64,000 bases of DNA from Panagrolaimus kolymaensis (lineage: Eukaryota > Nematoda > Chromadorea > Rhabditida > Panagrolaimidae): the NCBI GenBank assembly GCA_028622995.1, contig JAJQJQ010000039.1, positions 2,418,001-2,482,000 on the forward strand, given 5' to 3'. Shown one piece after another: positions 1-9,860 of this stretch (within the stretch, counting starts at the first letter, position 1; every line of letters starts with the position of its first letter). The notes under the pieces are model-generated. The model made no database searches and was not told the DNA's origin. It was given only the letters and a program-made list of their open reading frames with translations. The position numbers and the translations under genes are program-made.

Positions 1-580
1 GTTTTTTCAAAGATGAAAGTAAAAGGAGAATTATTTTACTGAGACATGTGGTCGAAAATGAAAATTTTTTCAGGTTGGTGTATAATTTTAGAATTAGTTG
101 ACAAAGACATGTAAATTAAACATAGAACTATTGCATTAAGCCTCATCGTGTTGGTTAAAAATTTCCAATATGAGACGACGACAATGCGTTTAACAAAACA
201 CATAAATATTTGATATTTTTTAACCAACACCCGAACAACTATATATTACTTTATCTCAAAATAAATTTCATAAATGAAGACATTCATTTATAAAAAGCAA
301 AGCAAGCATCTCTTAAAAAAAACAACTGAGTAAAGAAGGAAAAAGAAATTCATAATATGCGACAATTAAATCATAGGCTTTGCTTTTTAAATTAAATGCA
401 TCAACAAAAAAAGGAAAAGAAAATTATTTATACTTTTGAGATAAAAAGATGAAATTAAAAAATGATCTATGTTAATGATTTTAAAAAAAAAAAGTGGCAT
501 TATTTATTATGAGAATTTTATTTTTTGATAAAGTTTGAAGTTTTAATTTCTTCTATCTTCTTCGAAACTTGGGAACTTGG
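1..580. other. AT-rich sequence left of the duplication
   Basis: No convincing coding exon is visible; the only open frames are short and of low complexity. A perfect 14-bp inverted repeat (148-161 and 217-230, core gtgttggtta) could form a hairpin with a 55-base loop. A 13-bp motif at about 73-85 (ggttggtgtataa) recurs inverted near 1109-1121 inside the duplicated unit, so this flank may hold worn ends of a repeat. Confidence 0.5.
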
Positions 581-1226
581 AGAAAAAAAAATGAAGATGA
601 ACTTCAAACAAAATTTTTGTCACTTGCTTTTCTTATTTACTGCTTTTTTTCTAAAAAGAGCATTCATAAGATATTAACTCTTCTTCTTTTTTTTCGAAGA
701 ACAAAAATTTTGCGATATAAAGAAAAAAGGTTTTAAACGACTAAAAATTATTTAGCAACAATGTCTTTGCAAAAAGTAAAAAACGTCAAATTTTGTTAAA
801 AATCTTTAGCAATTTTTGAAACTTTTATATAGCCTTTTTTTTGTTTTTAAAATTGAATAATTAGTAGGCACAATTTGTCGTCATCAGCTATAAGAGAAAG
901 AAAGATTAACTGGAAAGCAAGAATACAAAACATTTTTTGGATGTGTGGTAGCAATTATCGCACGTGCTTCATTATGCGTTGAAAAGCATAAAAAAGCTTC
1001 AAAATTTGCAAATATTTAAGAATTATCGTAAACCATGAACTTTCATTCCAAAAAAAAAATGAAGAAATTTGGTTAAAAAAATACACCATTTTTGTTGTCG
1101 TAAAACCTTATACACCAACCAGGAATTAAAATTCAACAAAATATTATTATGGCTCCCAAGCAACCTTTTTTTTTGCTAGCATCAAAGCATCAAATCCCTA
1201 TGTAAATATGTTAATTTCGTAAAATG

Positions 1227-1457
1227 TTAAAGGGAGTGTCTCAGGCGATGGCAGGAATTCCTTACGACGGCTCCCTTTGTTTTTGCTTACGAAACATTTC
1301 GAAATGCTTTTCGTGGAAGGAAATTTTTTTACAAATAGCTACAAAAAGCTTCAAACTTTTTGTAGCACTTTGGAAGGCTTTGAGACAGTGAAAAAACTTT
1401 CGGGCTAGGAACACCCGTCGTAAGGAATCCTGCCATCGCCTGAGACACTCCCTTTAA
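1227..1457. mobile_element. MITE-like element with 39/40-bp terminal inverted repeats and TTAA flanks
   Basis: The left arm (1231-1270, begins agggagtgtctcaggcgatg) and right arm (1415-1453) are reverse complements except for one missing base. TTAA lies immediately outside each arm (1227-1230, 1454-1457), as expected of a TTAA target-site duplication. The inside is non-coding and contains a perfect 11-bp hairpin (1338-1348 with 1356-1366). TTAA target sites are typical of piggyBac-type transposons, but the termini do not look like canonical piggyBac ends, so the superfamily is uncertain. Non-autonomous. Confidence 0.8.
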
Positions 1458-2552
1458 CAAACACCAAAAAAAGTGGACCTTTTCGAGCAAAAAGTGTGCC
1501 TTCACTTATTTGTTTTTTAGAGTCTCTCAATATTTCAATAAAGCAATTTTTTAAAACAATCAAAAAATGAATGTTAAAAAAAAGTTAGAAACACGGAAAA
1601 GTAACTTATGTTGTTGCCAAGAGAAAAAAATGAATAAAAAAATAATCTTTAAAAAAATAAAGATCATGTATGTAGGTTGAGGAGGATCATAATAATGATC
1701 AATTATCTTTTTTCGTCAAAAAGCTGTCAACTTTTGTCGCAACAAAACTTTGTGGGCTTCATCGTTGCAAACTTTCTTTTTCTAGTTAATTGAAAAAATT
1801 CTGTCTCAAATTACTCTTAAAAAAAGTTTTTTCTGAAGGCGAGACAATCAACACAAAAAAACAGCTTTGATTGTCACCTACCTTTGTTTTAAACGAATGA
1901 CTTTTCCTGCAAAAAAAGTAATTTGCAAATTTGCTAAAAGTACACAAAAAAAGAAAATTGATCTTCAAATATGTCTCTCTCTCATAAAGTTTTTAGTTGT
2001 AAAGCTTAGAAGAAAGAAAAAATTTCCTTAATGTTGTAATGATGCCTGTCTTCTGCTAACTTGATAGTCTATGAACGAAGTATTGGTTGGTGAATCAAAT
2101 AAATACACATGTTAAAGAGGTTAATCAATTAATTAGTTTTATGTAAGCCTAATAGAATTTGTTTGTTAATTTTCTCGGTTTTCCTTCCCTTTTTTAAATA
2201 CCATCTTATGGCAACGGATATTTCTCAAGAGATTTACCAAAGCTTGATGAAGGTTTTTTTCAATGAAGATTGCATTCGATGAAGAAAATATTCATCGACA
2301 ATATTTAACTTTTCCCACACATTGAACTCATAAGAAAAAAGCTGCTTTATTTAAATATTTTACACAAAGAAAAAACAATATTGTGGGATTATGAATAACT
2401 AATATTGGCAGGGAAGAATTCGTTCTTTCTCCTAATCAGAGAATAAATAAATTTTAGAATACTTTAAAGTATTTTAAGGATTAACCTTAATTTCAAAAGT
2501 ATTCCAATAACCCCTTTCCTCCTCTCCATTTTTATCTTCTTCTTCATTTTTA
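1458..2552. other. Intergenic stretch, no gene seen
   Basis: AT-rich sequence between the MITE and the 3' end of the cysteine-rich gene. Open frames here are short and of low complexity. On the minus strand it should contain the 3' UTR and poly(A) region of the gene at 2553-4485. The equivalent region in copy 2 is 15060-16154. The part of the unit left of the MITE (581-1226) also shows no gene. Confidence 0.5.
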
Positions 2553-4485
2553 TCATAATTTTTTGAAGGGGAAACGAAAGAGGCCATTAATTTTTCCGGT
2601 GAGGCCTTCTTTAATGGACGATGTTGTGGATTGAGAGGAAAAGGGATTTTGGGTTTCATATTTTCGAATGAAATTTTTGTTACTGTTGTTTCGGCGACGT
2701 TGTTGTTGCTCATATCGACAACAAATGCCTTCGTGAATGGAAAAAGGGTTGAAGACACAGGCAGAATCGGATGGACAAAATGCGGAATTAAAGAACTTTG
2801 ATGCTGTTGTTGCTGTTGCTCCCGACTCGATTCCTTCTCGAGTTGGGAGCATACAACGAAAGGGCCGCGCAGATGTTTGACGTTGATCCAATTCATTTGC
2901 AAGTAACATTTTCATTCCAAATTTTGCGCATATTTCTTCATAATCTCGAACATCTAAAAAATATACGTTGCATTAACAAATTTTAAAACTTTAAAAATCA
3001 ACTTGGTATTGGACAACACAATGAATAATTTCTCTCTTTCAAAGGATCATCAAACCATCGATGACAAAATTTTCCTTCAGAACATTCAAATTTTTCTGAA
3101 CAATCTTCATAATGCTCTATCGCTAAAAGACCATGAATGCTTGGACATGTTGGTTCTGCAATGCAATGTTCCACTGAAAATGCAACCTTTTTTCCATTCC
3201 AATCAAGTGGAATTGGTTCAGGAATAAATCCAATATCACATTTACAATAACCATTTCGACAAATAGTATTTGAACCAACAAAACAATCTGAATCCTTTTC
3301 ACATTCTCCGCCAAGTTTGGAAACTTTTTGACAAATTCCATCAATTAAAATGTGATTAGTTGGACATTGACAAATTTTGGTTTCATTATGGGTTTTCATG
3401 CAAACCGAATTTTGAACTGAGAGACATTGTTCATCCACGTTGCAATGATTCAAATGTCCAACAATAGCGTAACATTTATCACCGTGTCGAATGGGTAAAT
3501 TTCTTGGGCAATCATTTGGACAACACATAGATTGTTGATGGGTGCCAATGGAATAGCTAAAGCAATGATGAGTTTCCCATGGGCAACTTGCACATCCATA
3601 ACTCAATGGACTTCCAACTGGGCAATTTACTTTCATCGTTGGACAACAAAATCCTCGAGAATCAGTGAATTGCGCAAAAAGGCAATAATTTCCTTCAGGA
3701 CATTTGAGAGTATTTCGATCACAAATTAATGGATATCCATTTTCAAGTGGTGCATCTCCAAGTGGACATTGTTGAACTGTTACGCATTGTTGATGCTTTC
3801 GAAGCGTTCCAGGAATGCATTGGCATCGACCAGTGAGGCATTGAGCATATCGGGTCGAACATTGCTCGTTATAAAAACATGTTTCACCGAGATCGAGTAC
3901 TGTAATTTCGGACTTATTAAAGCTTTCTTGAAATGAAAAAAAAAGTTTACATGGAACGCAAGCTTCTGTATGATCAATTTTTGATTTAACGAGGACATGA
4001 TTTGGCTCACAATTTTGAAGGCATTTAGTATTATCCTTAGCAGCTGAAAAGCCATCGGGACAGTCACATATGCCATTTGAAGAGCAAACGAAAGGTTCAC
4101 GACATCGTTGGGTTTCAGAAAGAACATTTCGACATGATTGATGAAAATCAAGAGCTGGAATTTTTTTTAAATCATATAAGTATGTATCCCATAATCAATT
4201 GGTAGCTATCCTACCTTTTTTGCAAGCCATTAACCCTCGTTTATCTTCATCTCGAGTTGCAAAAAATCCCTTTTGACATTGACATCGAGAATCCACGCAA
4301 ATAGTATTAGCAAGCAAAACACAATCCACAGAACGTTCACAGGAATCTCCAACACTTTTTTGAACATCACCTGTCAAGAAATTACCATATGAAGCTTGAG
4401 ATAATAGCCATTTGAAAGGTGAATAATTGGCAAAACTTAAACCAAAAAGAGCGAAAAGAAGCAGAAAACACCTGCTGCAATTCAT
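2553..4485 (-). CDS. Secreted cysteine-rich protein with EB and lustrin-type modules
   Basis: I read three exons on the minus strand: 4485-4215, 4154-3003 and 2953-2553, giving 1824 nt and 607 residues. The N-terminus (MNCSRCFLLLFALFGLSFAN) is a signal peptide; an in-frame ATG five codons upstream (4500) is an alternative start. The mature part is almost all cysteine-rich modules. EB-type repeats (C-x-C-x-C-x-G) occur at about residues 45-78 and repeatedly after. Lustrin-like modules of the form CPxGxPLxxG...CPxGxxC...GxCC lie in the long middle exon, and a last one in exon 3. The tail is basic and Ser/Gln-rich. Such proteins are common nematode extracellular or cuticle-associated secretions; the exact role is unknown. 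The middle exon reads into a stop 3 codons past the splice site, so a shorter 475-aa form from intron retention is possible. Confidence 0.8.
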
Positions 4486-4927
4486 CGCCTCAATAATCAA
4501 AGTTCCAAAAGGTTTACTTTTTTTTCACCAATCAAAATTAATGTATAATTTTTTACTATCTCTTCGGGGGCTGCTTCTCCAAAAATAATAAGGAACAAAA
4601 ATTTTTATATAGTTAACAAAAGAAAACTTTTTAAGTGTAAAATCAAAACTCGAAAAGGCACGCCCTTTTCAATACAATTTAGTAACTCCAAAAGTTTCAA
4701 AGTAATTCAATCTTTCAATGTTGGCAAACAATTGCGTGAAGCGCTGTTGCGCGAACGAGAGAAAAGAATATCCAAATCATAGATAGACACAATTGAGAGG
4801 AGGCGAGAAATTGAACGAGATTTTTTATTCAATCTTTACAACGAAACAAAACAATAAAAAAAAAGAAGAGAAAAGAAAGCGTTCAAACTTTCTTCAAAAA
4901 GGATCAACTAACATTTATGAATGAAAT
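4486..4927. other. Gap between two minus-strand genes
   Basis: 442 bp between the start of the cysteine-rich gene and the stop codon of the Ig-EGF gene. It should carry the promoter of the former and the 3' UTR of the latter; tttatt runs at about 4825-4831 read as AATAAA-like signals on the minus strand. No other gene is seen. The duplicate is 18088-18529. Confidence 0.5.
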
Positions 4928-6215
4928 TCAGTTTCCTTCTGTAGGATTATTCGATGGCCGTTGAGTTGGTTGTTGTTCGCGACAAAGAGCAGCAATTTGT
5001 TGAATCATTTGAAGTTGAGCAATAACGGGTACAGATGTTTCATTGACGACGGCTAAATGTATTTCTTCATTTCCTTCTTGTGGTATTGATGGATCAAGTG
5101 GAGGTTGTAGCTTCATTTCACGTGCAGCAGGATAGAGAGCATCAAAGGTATCAGTTTCGAATGGTTGTCCAAGATCAGGAACATTGTTGATGAGAGTCAC
5201 ACGTTCCTTTGAAGATGCACTTCTCCAAATTCGAAAAGAAAGAAATAGAATTCCAGTAAATATGAAATGACCAACAGTTGGAGAATAAAATAATAATTCA
5301 CGATACCAAGTTCCCGATATGAGCACTAAAAATGAATCAGATATAGAAAGTTTAAATAAAAGATATAAAAGTTTTACCATCACAATAAAGACCAGTATAT
5401 TGTTCAGCGCATTCACAATAAAGTTTTTCAAGGTTTGTTCCACCGATTGGAGAAGTGAGAACCATACATTGACCAAACTGGCATGGATTCCGCAAAGTAT
5501 GTGAAGCATTTGAATCAATTTTAACATTACAATCTTGAACTTCTGAAAAAAAAATACGATTTTATTAGTTTATTTCAATAACAAAAAACGACTAAAAAAA
5601 TGTTTGTTTGAAGAAAAAGGCAAGAAAAGCGTTTGGTCGCATTCTGGCTGTCTTTTTTTTGTCCTCACAAACTAGGAATATTCATGATATGCCCGGTTAG
5701 CTCAGTCGGTAGAGCACCAGACTCTTAATCTGGCTGTCGCGGGTTCGAGCCCCGCATCGGGCTAAACTTTTTGCATTTTTTTGAACCAAAAATAAAAAAA
5801 GAAACTTACTCATTTCAATTGCGGTAGTTTCATAATAGTTAGACCGTTCATTTTCATATGTAACATGGCATTCAAAAATTCCTTCATGCATTCTTTGAAT
5901 TTCAAATCCTTTCAACGAATGATCATTTTTATCATGAAAAAATCGTCCATTTTTGTCTTCAGAAAATATTTTCATTTCATCCATATTTCGATAAAGCCAT
6001 TGAACATCAGTGATTTTAACATTTTTTTGTTTAACATTTCCATAAGCATCACATGAAAATTGAAAGTGTTGTCCAAGAGGAATGAATCGTTCATGAATGG
6101 AAAAGTTTTCATCAAATCCTAAAACAAGCGGGATACAGTATTTATTGAGAAAACCTTAATTACCTTGTCCCAAAACGAAGAAAAACAAAAGAATAAAGAA
6201 AATTTTTGTTGACAT
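4928..6215 (-). CDS. Type I membrane protein with Ig and EGF domains
   Basis: Four minus-strand exons (6215-6164, 6118-5810, 5542-5378, 5325-4928) join in frame to 924 nt, 307 residues. The order is: signal peptide (MSTKIFFILLFFFVLGQG); one immunoglobulin-like domain with Cys40, Trp58 and Cys101; one EGF-like domain with six cysteines (125, 141, 146, 163, 165, 174; motif CECAEQYTGLYC); a hydrophobic membrane segment at about 186-206; and a cytoplasmic tail of about 100 residues rich in Pro, Glu and Gln. Ig followed by EGF and a membrane anchor is the layout of neuregulin-type ligands, and small Ig-EGF proteins are also known in worms, so a signalling or adhesion role is plausible but unproven. 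It is transcribed divergently from the 93-aa gene 176 bp away, and its second intron contains a tRNA on the other strand. Confidence 0.85.
5691..5763 (+). tRNA. tRNA-Lys (anticodon CTT)
   Basis: A complete cloverleaf can be folded: acceptor stem gcccggt with atcgggc (one G-T wobble), D arm gctc/gagc, anticodon stem ccaga/tctgg around the loop ctcttaa (anticodon CTT), and T arm gcggg-ttcgagc-cccgc. A Pol III terminator tract (TTTTT, 5768-5772) follows. The discriminator base reads T, whereas eukaryotic tRNA-Lys usually has G73; this is the one unusual point. The gene lies inside intron 2 of the minus-strand Ig-EGF gene. Confidence 0.95.
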
Positions 6216-6391
6216 TTTTTTGTTGATCGACGATGTTTGCTCACTTTGAGTGAATTACAACTTTTGTTTGCTTTGGTCATTTACAAAGTTGCAGAAATTT
6301 CCATATTTTTTTAGCATCTTCTTTCATCAACGCTTACAATTATGGTTCAAACATTTATGCTAAGCTTGTTGCATACGCACGCCTTTGAACA
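6216..6391. promoter_or_regulatory. Bidirectional promoter region
   Basis: Only 176 bp separate the start codons of the minus-strand Ig-EGF gene (6215) and the plus-strand 93-aa gene (6392). No third gene intervenes, so both promoters must lie here or overlap. A pyrimidine-rich tract ending tttttttag at about 6307-6315 could be a spliced-leader acceptor for the plus-strand gene. Confidence 0.55.
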
Positions 6392-6843
6392 ATGTCTGAT
6401 ACACCTTTAGAAACTGCATCATCTCATGAATCAGAATCTTTAATTCCAACTGGTCGAATTCATGGTACCGCTGAATTTTGGTTTAATGCTGGAAAAGTAA
6501 GTTTTATTCTATTTTACTCTTTTGTGTTTTATAAAGGATGAATGAAAATGTCTCCAATTTTTTCGAATTGTTCAGAGAACACACACTGTAATTAATCCTT
6601 CATTTTTAGGCTCAAACAAGTATGAATCGCGTCATTGAATCTCTTGCCGATGTTGAACGTGTAATTCCAAATCTTGGTGAAAATGTTGCTGAACTCAAAA
6701 AAGAAATGCTTCGATTTGATTCAATTATGCAACATCTGGTAAGTTTTATTGTGACAATATTTGCTATTCCATGAAATGAAGTATAGAAATTGCAGGCAGA
6801 ATATACTGAATCAAGTGAACTTAGTGATTTCTCATCTTTATAA
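6392..6843 (+). CDS. 93-aa coiled-coil-like protein, possibly a BORC/BLOC-type subunit
   Basis: Three exons (6392-6496, 6610-6738, 6796-6843) join to 282 nt, 93 residues; all introns are phase 0 with good splice sites. There is no signal peptide or membrane segment. The first 30 residues are Ser/Glu-rich. The middle (about 30-80) looks helical and coiled-coil-forming, with conserved-looking patches such as NRVIESLADVERVIPNLGEN and ELKKEMLRFDSIMQHL. Small helical proteins of this shape are typical of lysosome-positioning BORC/BLOC-1 complexes, and the ELKKEM..FDSI stretch faintly recalls KxDL-type subunits. That is only a guess; the family is not recognised with confidence. A poly(A) signal AATAAA lies at 6994-6999. 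Confidence 0.75.
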
Positions 6844-7321
6844 ACTTATGTGTTTCAACTTCAAATGGCTACTTGTCTTTTCTCTTCCATCATCTGCTTC
6901 AACAATCTCATCCAACATTCAAGAAGAATGAAATATCTTTGAAACTTTTTATTTGCTTTTTATAACACCTGTTTATTTATTTTTTTGTCGATTAATAAAG
7001 AAAAATACGATTGAATTTTTGATATTTTTAAAACACAAAGCTTAAATATTTACACGCATACTTTTTCTCACAGTTTTATACTTCCGTTTTCAAATATATG
7101 CCTTTCTCTTGAGATTTAATCTTTTGTTGTTGTAAATTATTTAATACATTTAAAAGGGCTCCTGCTTTAGTTAAGCATATATGTAATTTTTTGTACTTTT
7201 TGCTTTATTAAAAAAAGGTATGCATAAACTTATGACCAAAAAAGCGAAATAAACTTTTTCTCCCTTTCATTGCTCCTCAGCGGCAGTGGCTGCTGGTTGT
7301 GTTTATTGTTAATTTAAAATA
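6844..7321. other. 3' UTR and intergenic gap
   Basis: Contains the AATAAA signal of the preceding gene (6994-6999) and probably the promoter of the receptor gene that follows. No further coding exon is seen. The duplicate is 20446-20923. Confidence 0.5.
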
Positions 7322-9384
7322 ATGGAGCTCATTGGAATGATTGCTTTAATTCAAGCTATTGTAATTGTTATAGTTTTAATTATTTCGTCTTTTGCATTAT
7401 CCGATGTCATATATAATCATATTATTTTGTCAAAATATTGTCGACCATCAGCCATGGTTAATGTTAATATTTTGGATGCAATGTTTTTTGTTATTCTTGG
7501 ACTAGGTTATGGCGGGTATTTGATTGCATGGTGGAGACCTGAAGGTTAGTTTTCGTACTATTTAAAATGTTAAAAGTTTATAAAATCAGCTTCTTAATGT
7601 AATTTTGAATTTACTTCTTATTACCGAACCCAAAATTAACGTTTTTTTTAAACATCAATGTTTAGAAAATAATTAAAAGTAAATTTTTTTCAAGCTAATT
7701 TTTCTTCAAAATCTTACCGTAGCATTTTTAAAACTTAACAACAAAAATAGGAAAGAATTAAAGTAACCATTTAAAAATATGATCAACCATGTGGAGGAAT
7801 GAAATAATCTTTTGCAAAATAAAATTAAAACAATTTTATTATGAAAAATTAATTGTGACGCAATAATAAACTTATTTGTAGCATAACAAACATAAAATAT
7901 GTATATTTAATTTAAACCTTTATTTTTTTTAGAAAATTGTTATAATGCAAGGATAATTTTTTGGTTGGGATTAGCTGCCGGTGTTATACTTTGCACAAGG
8001 CAAATAGGAATATTTTATCTTGGAATTGAAAGAATTATAAATATTTTATGGCCAATTGATTCACAAATTGTTAGATTTCAAATGAGTTTTGTTCTTTGTA
8101 CTTTTTGCATTTCCTCTCAGCTAGCTGTGATAGTTATTGGAAGTGGTATCATAATGTCAGATTCTCCCGGAAAAGAGAATACAAATTGTCGAGCTTTAAG
8201 TTGTTTAATGAATTCCAGCCGACTTTCATTATATCTTTATTTTCGATTAATTTGGAGTACTGTAAATTCTATTGTTGCTATAATTTTATGTATTGTTTTA
8301 CGAAAAACTGAAAATCCAAGATGTGGCAAGCAAAGAGAAAGAAATGCTCGAACACGATTATCCACCAAAGTCGCAGTTACAACATTTTTTTCAACTTTTG
8401 TTTTTGATTTCGTTCCCCATGTTACTGTACAAATTTTATATAAAGTAAGTTTCTTTTTTTGACATTTAAAAAAATATTATTATTTTTTTGCGTGGAAAAG
8501 TTTGAATGAAACCTTAAAATTTTTGTAGTTATTTTTTGTGAAGCATTTATTTAGGTTTGTGAAAGAAAAAAAGGATTGCTCAGCTAAAGTCCAAAAGAAC
8601 AATATGGGATTTTATTTGCTTTTTATTAATTTTAGGATTCCTCAAAGCGAGCAGACACTAGGGTGACACACTTTTTAATTATACAATATTTACCATAGCC
8701 GGTCGTAAACGTAAAATTTCCACATTATAGTTTACAACACCTGTCACATAACTAGATATTATTTTTTTCTTACAAAACAACATCTTAGGGAATTAGAAAA
8801 TCAAAACGTTTGATAAAAAGTTTTTTGCCATATAATTTTTTTCACAAAAAAAAGAAGAGGAAACCAAAGTTTGGCTTTGTTTTCTCAGAAGACCGAAACC
8901 CATATGACCTAATCGTTCTTTTTTTTCATTATTCAAAAAAAAGACGTTCGTAGGAACCTTTTAAAAAACAAAAGAAAAACAATGCGGAAGTTTGACTACA
9001 TAACTTTTGTTGTCAACCTCGTGGTTGGTTAAAAAATTTATTCCTTTGTCATATTTTTAAACCACTTTTTCTGTTGATCTTTAAAACATTAAAAATTTAG
9101 TTAAAATTTTTATTTTATTAAATCAAGCGAAAAAATATTTTAAGTTTCAAGAAACTTAAAAAGCAAAAAAGTGGATAAATTAAATTAATTTAAATTTTAA
9201 GACATTACGTAGCGATATTTCCCACAACATTGGCCCATACAGTATATTTTTTGGTTCATTGGATATTGTGTTGTCTGCACTTTTTTGTAATCATTCATTT
9301 CGACAACAACGAAAAAAACTAAATAAAAGAAAAATGGCGGCTTACGCATGTCAAAAGTCCTTTGAACAATTACGTGGTAATTAA
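7322..9384 (+). CDS. Seven-transmembrane serpentine (chemoreceptor-like) protein
   Basis: Three exons (7322-7544, 7933-8444, 9202-9384) give 918 nt, 305 residues. Exon 3 was found by reading for a seventh membrane helix; it joins in phase 0 and supplies NIGPYSIFFGSLDIVLSALF followed by a basic C-terminus. Seven hydrophobic segments are visible: two in exon 1, four in exon 2 (the third followed by GIERIINILWP, in the place of a DRY-type motif) and one in exon 3. The GPY motif at helix 7 and the ER-type motif after helix 3 resemble nematode serpentine chemoreceptors, but I cannot assign the class. The gene stands alone rather than in a receptor cluster, apart from its copy in the second unit. 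The long intron 2 (757 bp) shows no other gene. Confidence 0.75.
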
Positions 9385-9417
9385 ATATTTATAATAGTTA
9401 ACGAAGAAAGCAAAACA

Positions 9418-9459
9418 ATGGCACCACCAATGCCGCCGCCATGGAACATGGGTGTGTAA
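9418..9459 (+). other. Orphan proline-rich micro-ORF or first exon
   Basis: A short GC-rich patch reads MAPPMPPPWNMGV then stop, starting at aacaATGG, in surroundings that are otherwise AT-rich. It may be a first exon, because ggtgtgtaaac at its end could serve as a splice donor, but no matching downstream exon was found before the glycosyltransferase. It could also be a leader peptide upstream of that gene. Function unknown. The duplicate is at 23020-23061. Confidence 0.3.
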
Positions 9460-9860
9460 ACAAACAGGAATCAGCTCTTTTTTTTGTAGCTTCAAAAAAA
9501 GAAGCCATGAGTATTTGTCTTAAAAAATTTATCTAAAATTAAAGGGATTTCACGCTGCTTTAATTTTTTCTTTTATTTTCATCAAACATCGTTGGTCACG
9601 AACGAATGAGCTGATTTTTATTTTTTAAATGGATTTTTTTTGTATATCGCGCCCAATCAAACAAAAGAAAAACCAAGCAAGAAAAGTCGATGATGAAGGA
9701 TTAGAAAAAGCAGGTGTATTTAATGAATGAAATTTAAAAAAATATGACAAATATTGAATCAAAGATTTTTGTGGTGAATTATTATTTTTGCAATATTATT
9801 GCGCCTTTTGTAAAATTTAATGCTACTACACCATCTTTGTTTTCGGAGTTGAATATTTTG

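Noticed and set aside
2474..2902. A 142-residue minus-strand frame (begins MQMNWINVKHLRGPF) overlapping the last exon of the cysteine-rich gene
   Set aside because: The alternative frame joins exon 2 in phase and supplies the CPSDSAC...GICC lustrin-type cysteines; the 142-aa frame is a shadow of it.
8635..8697. Candidate third exon of the 7TM receptor (reads DSSKRADTRVTHF then stop)
   Set aside because: It has no hydrophobic helix, whereas the exon at 9202-9384 joins in phase and gives the missing helix 7.
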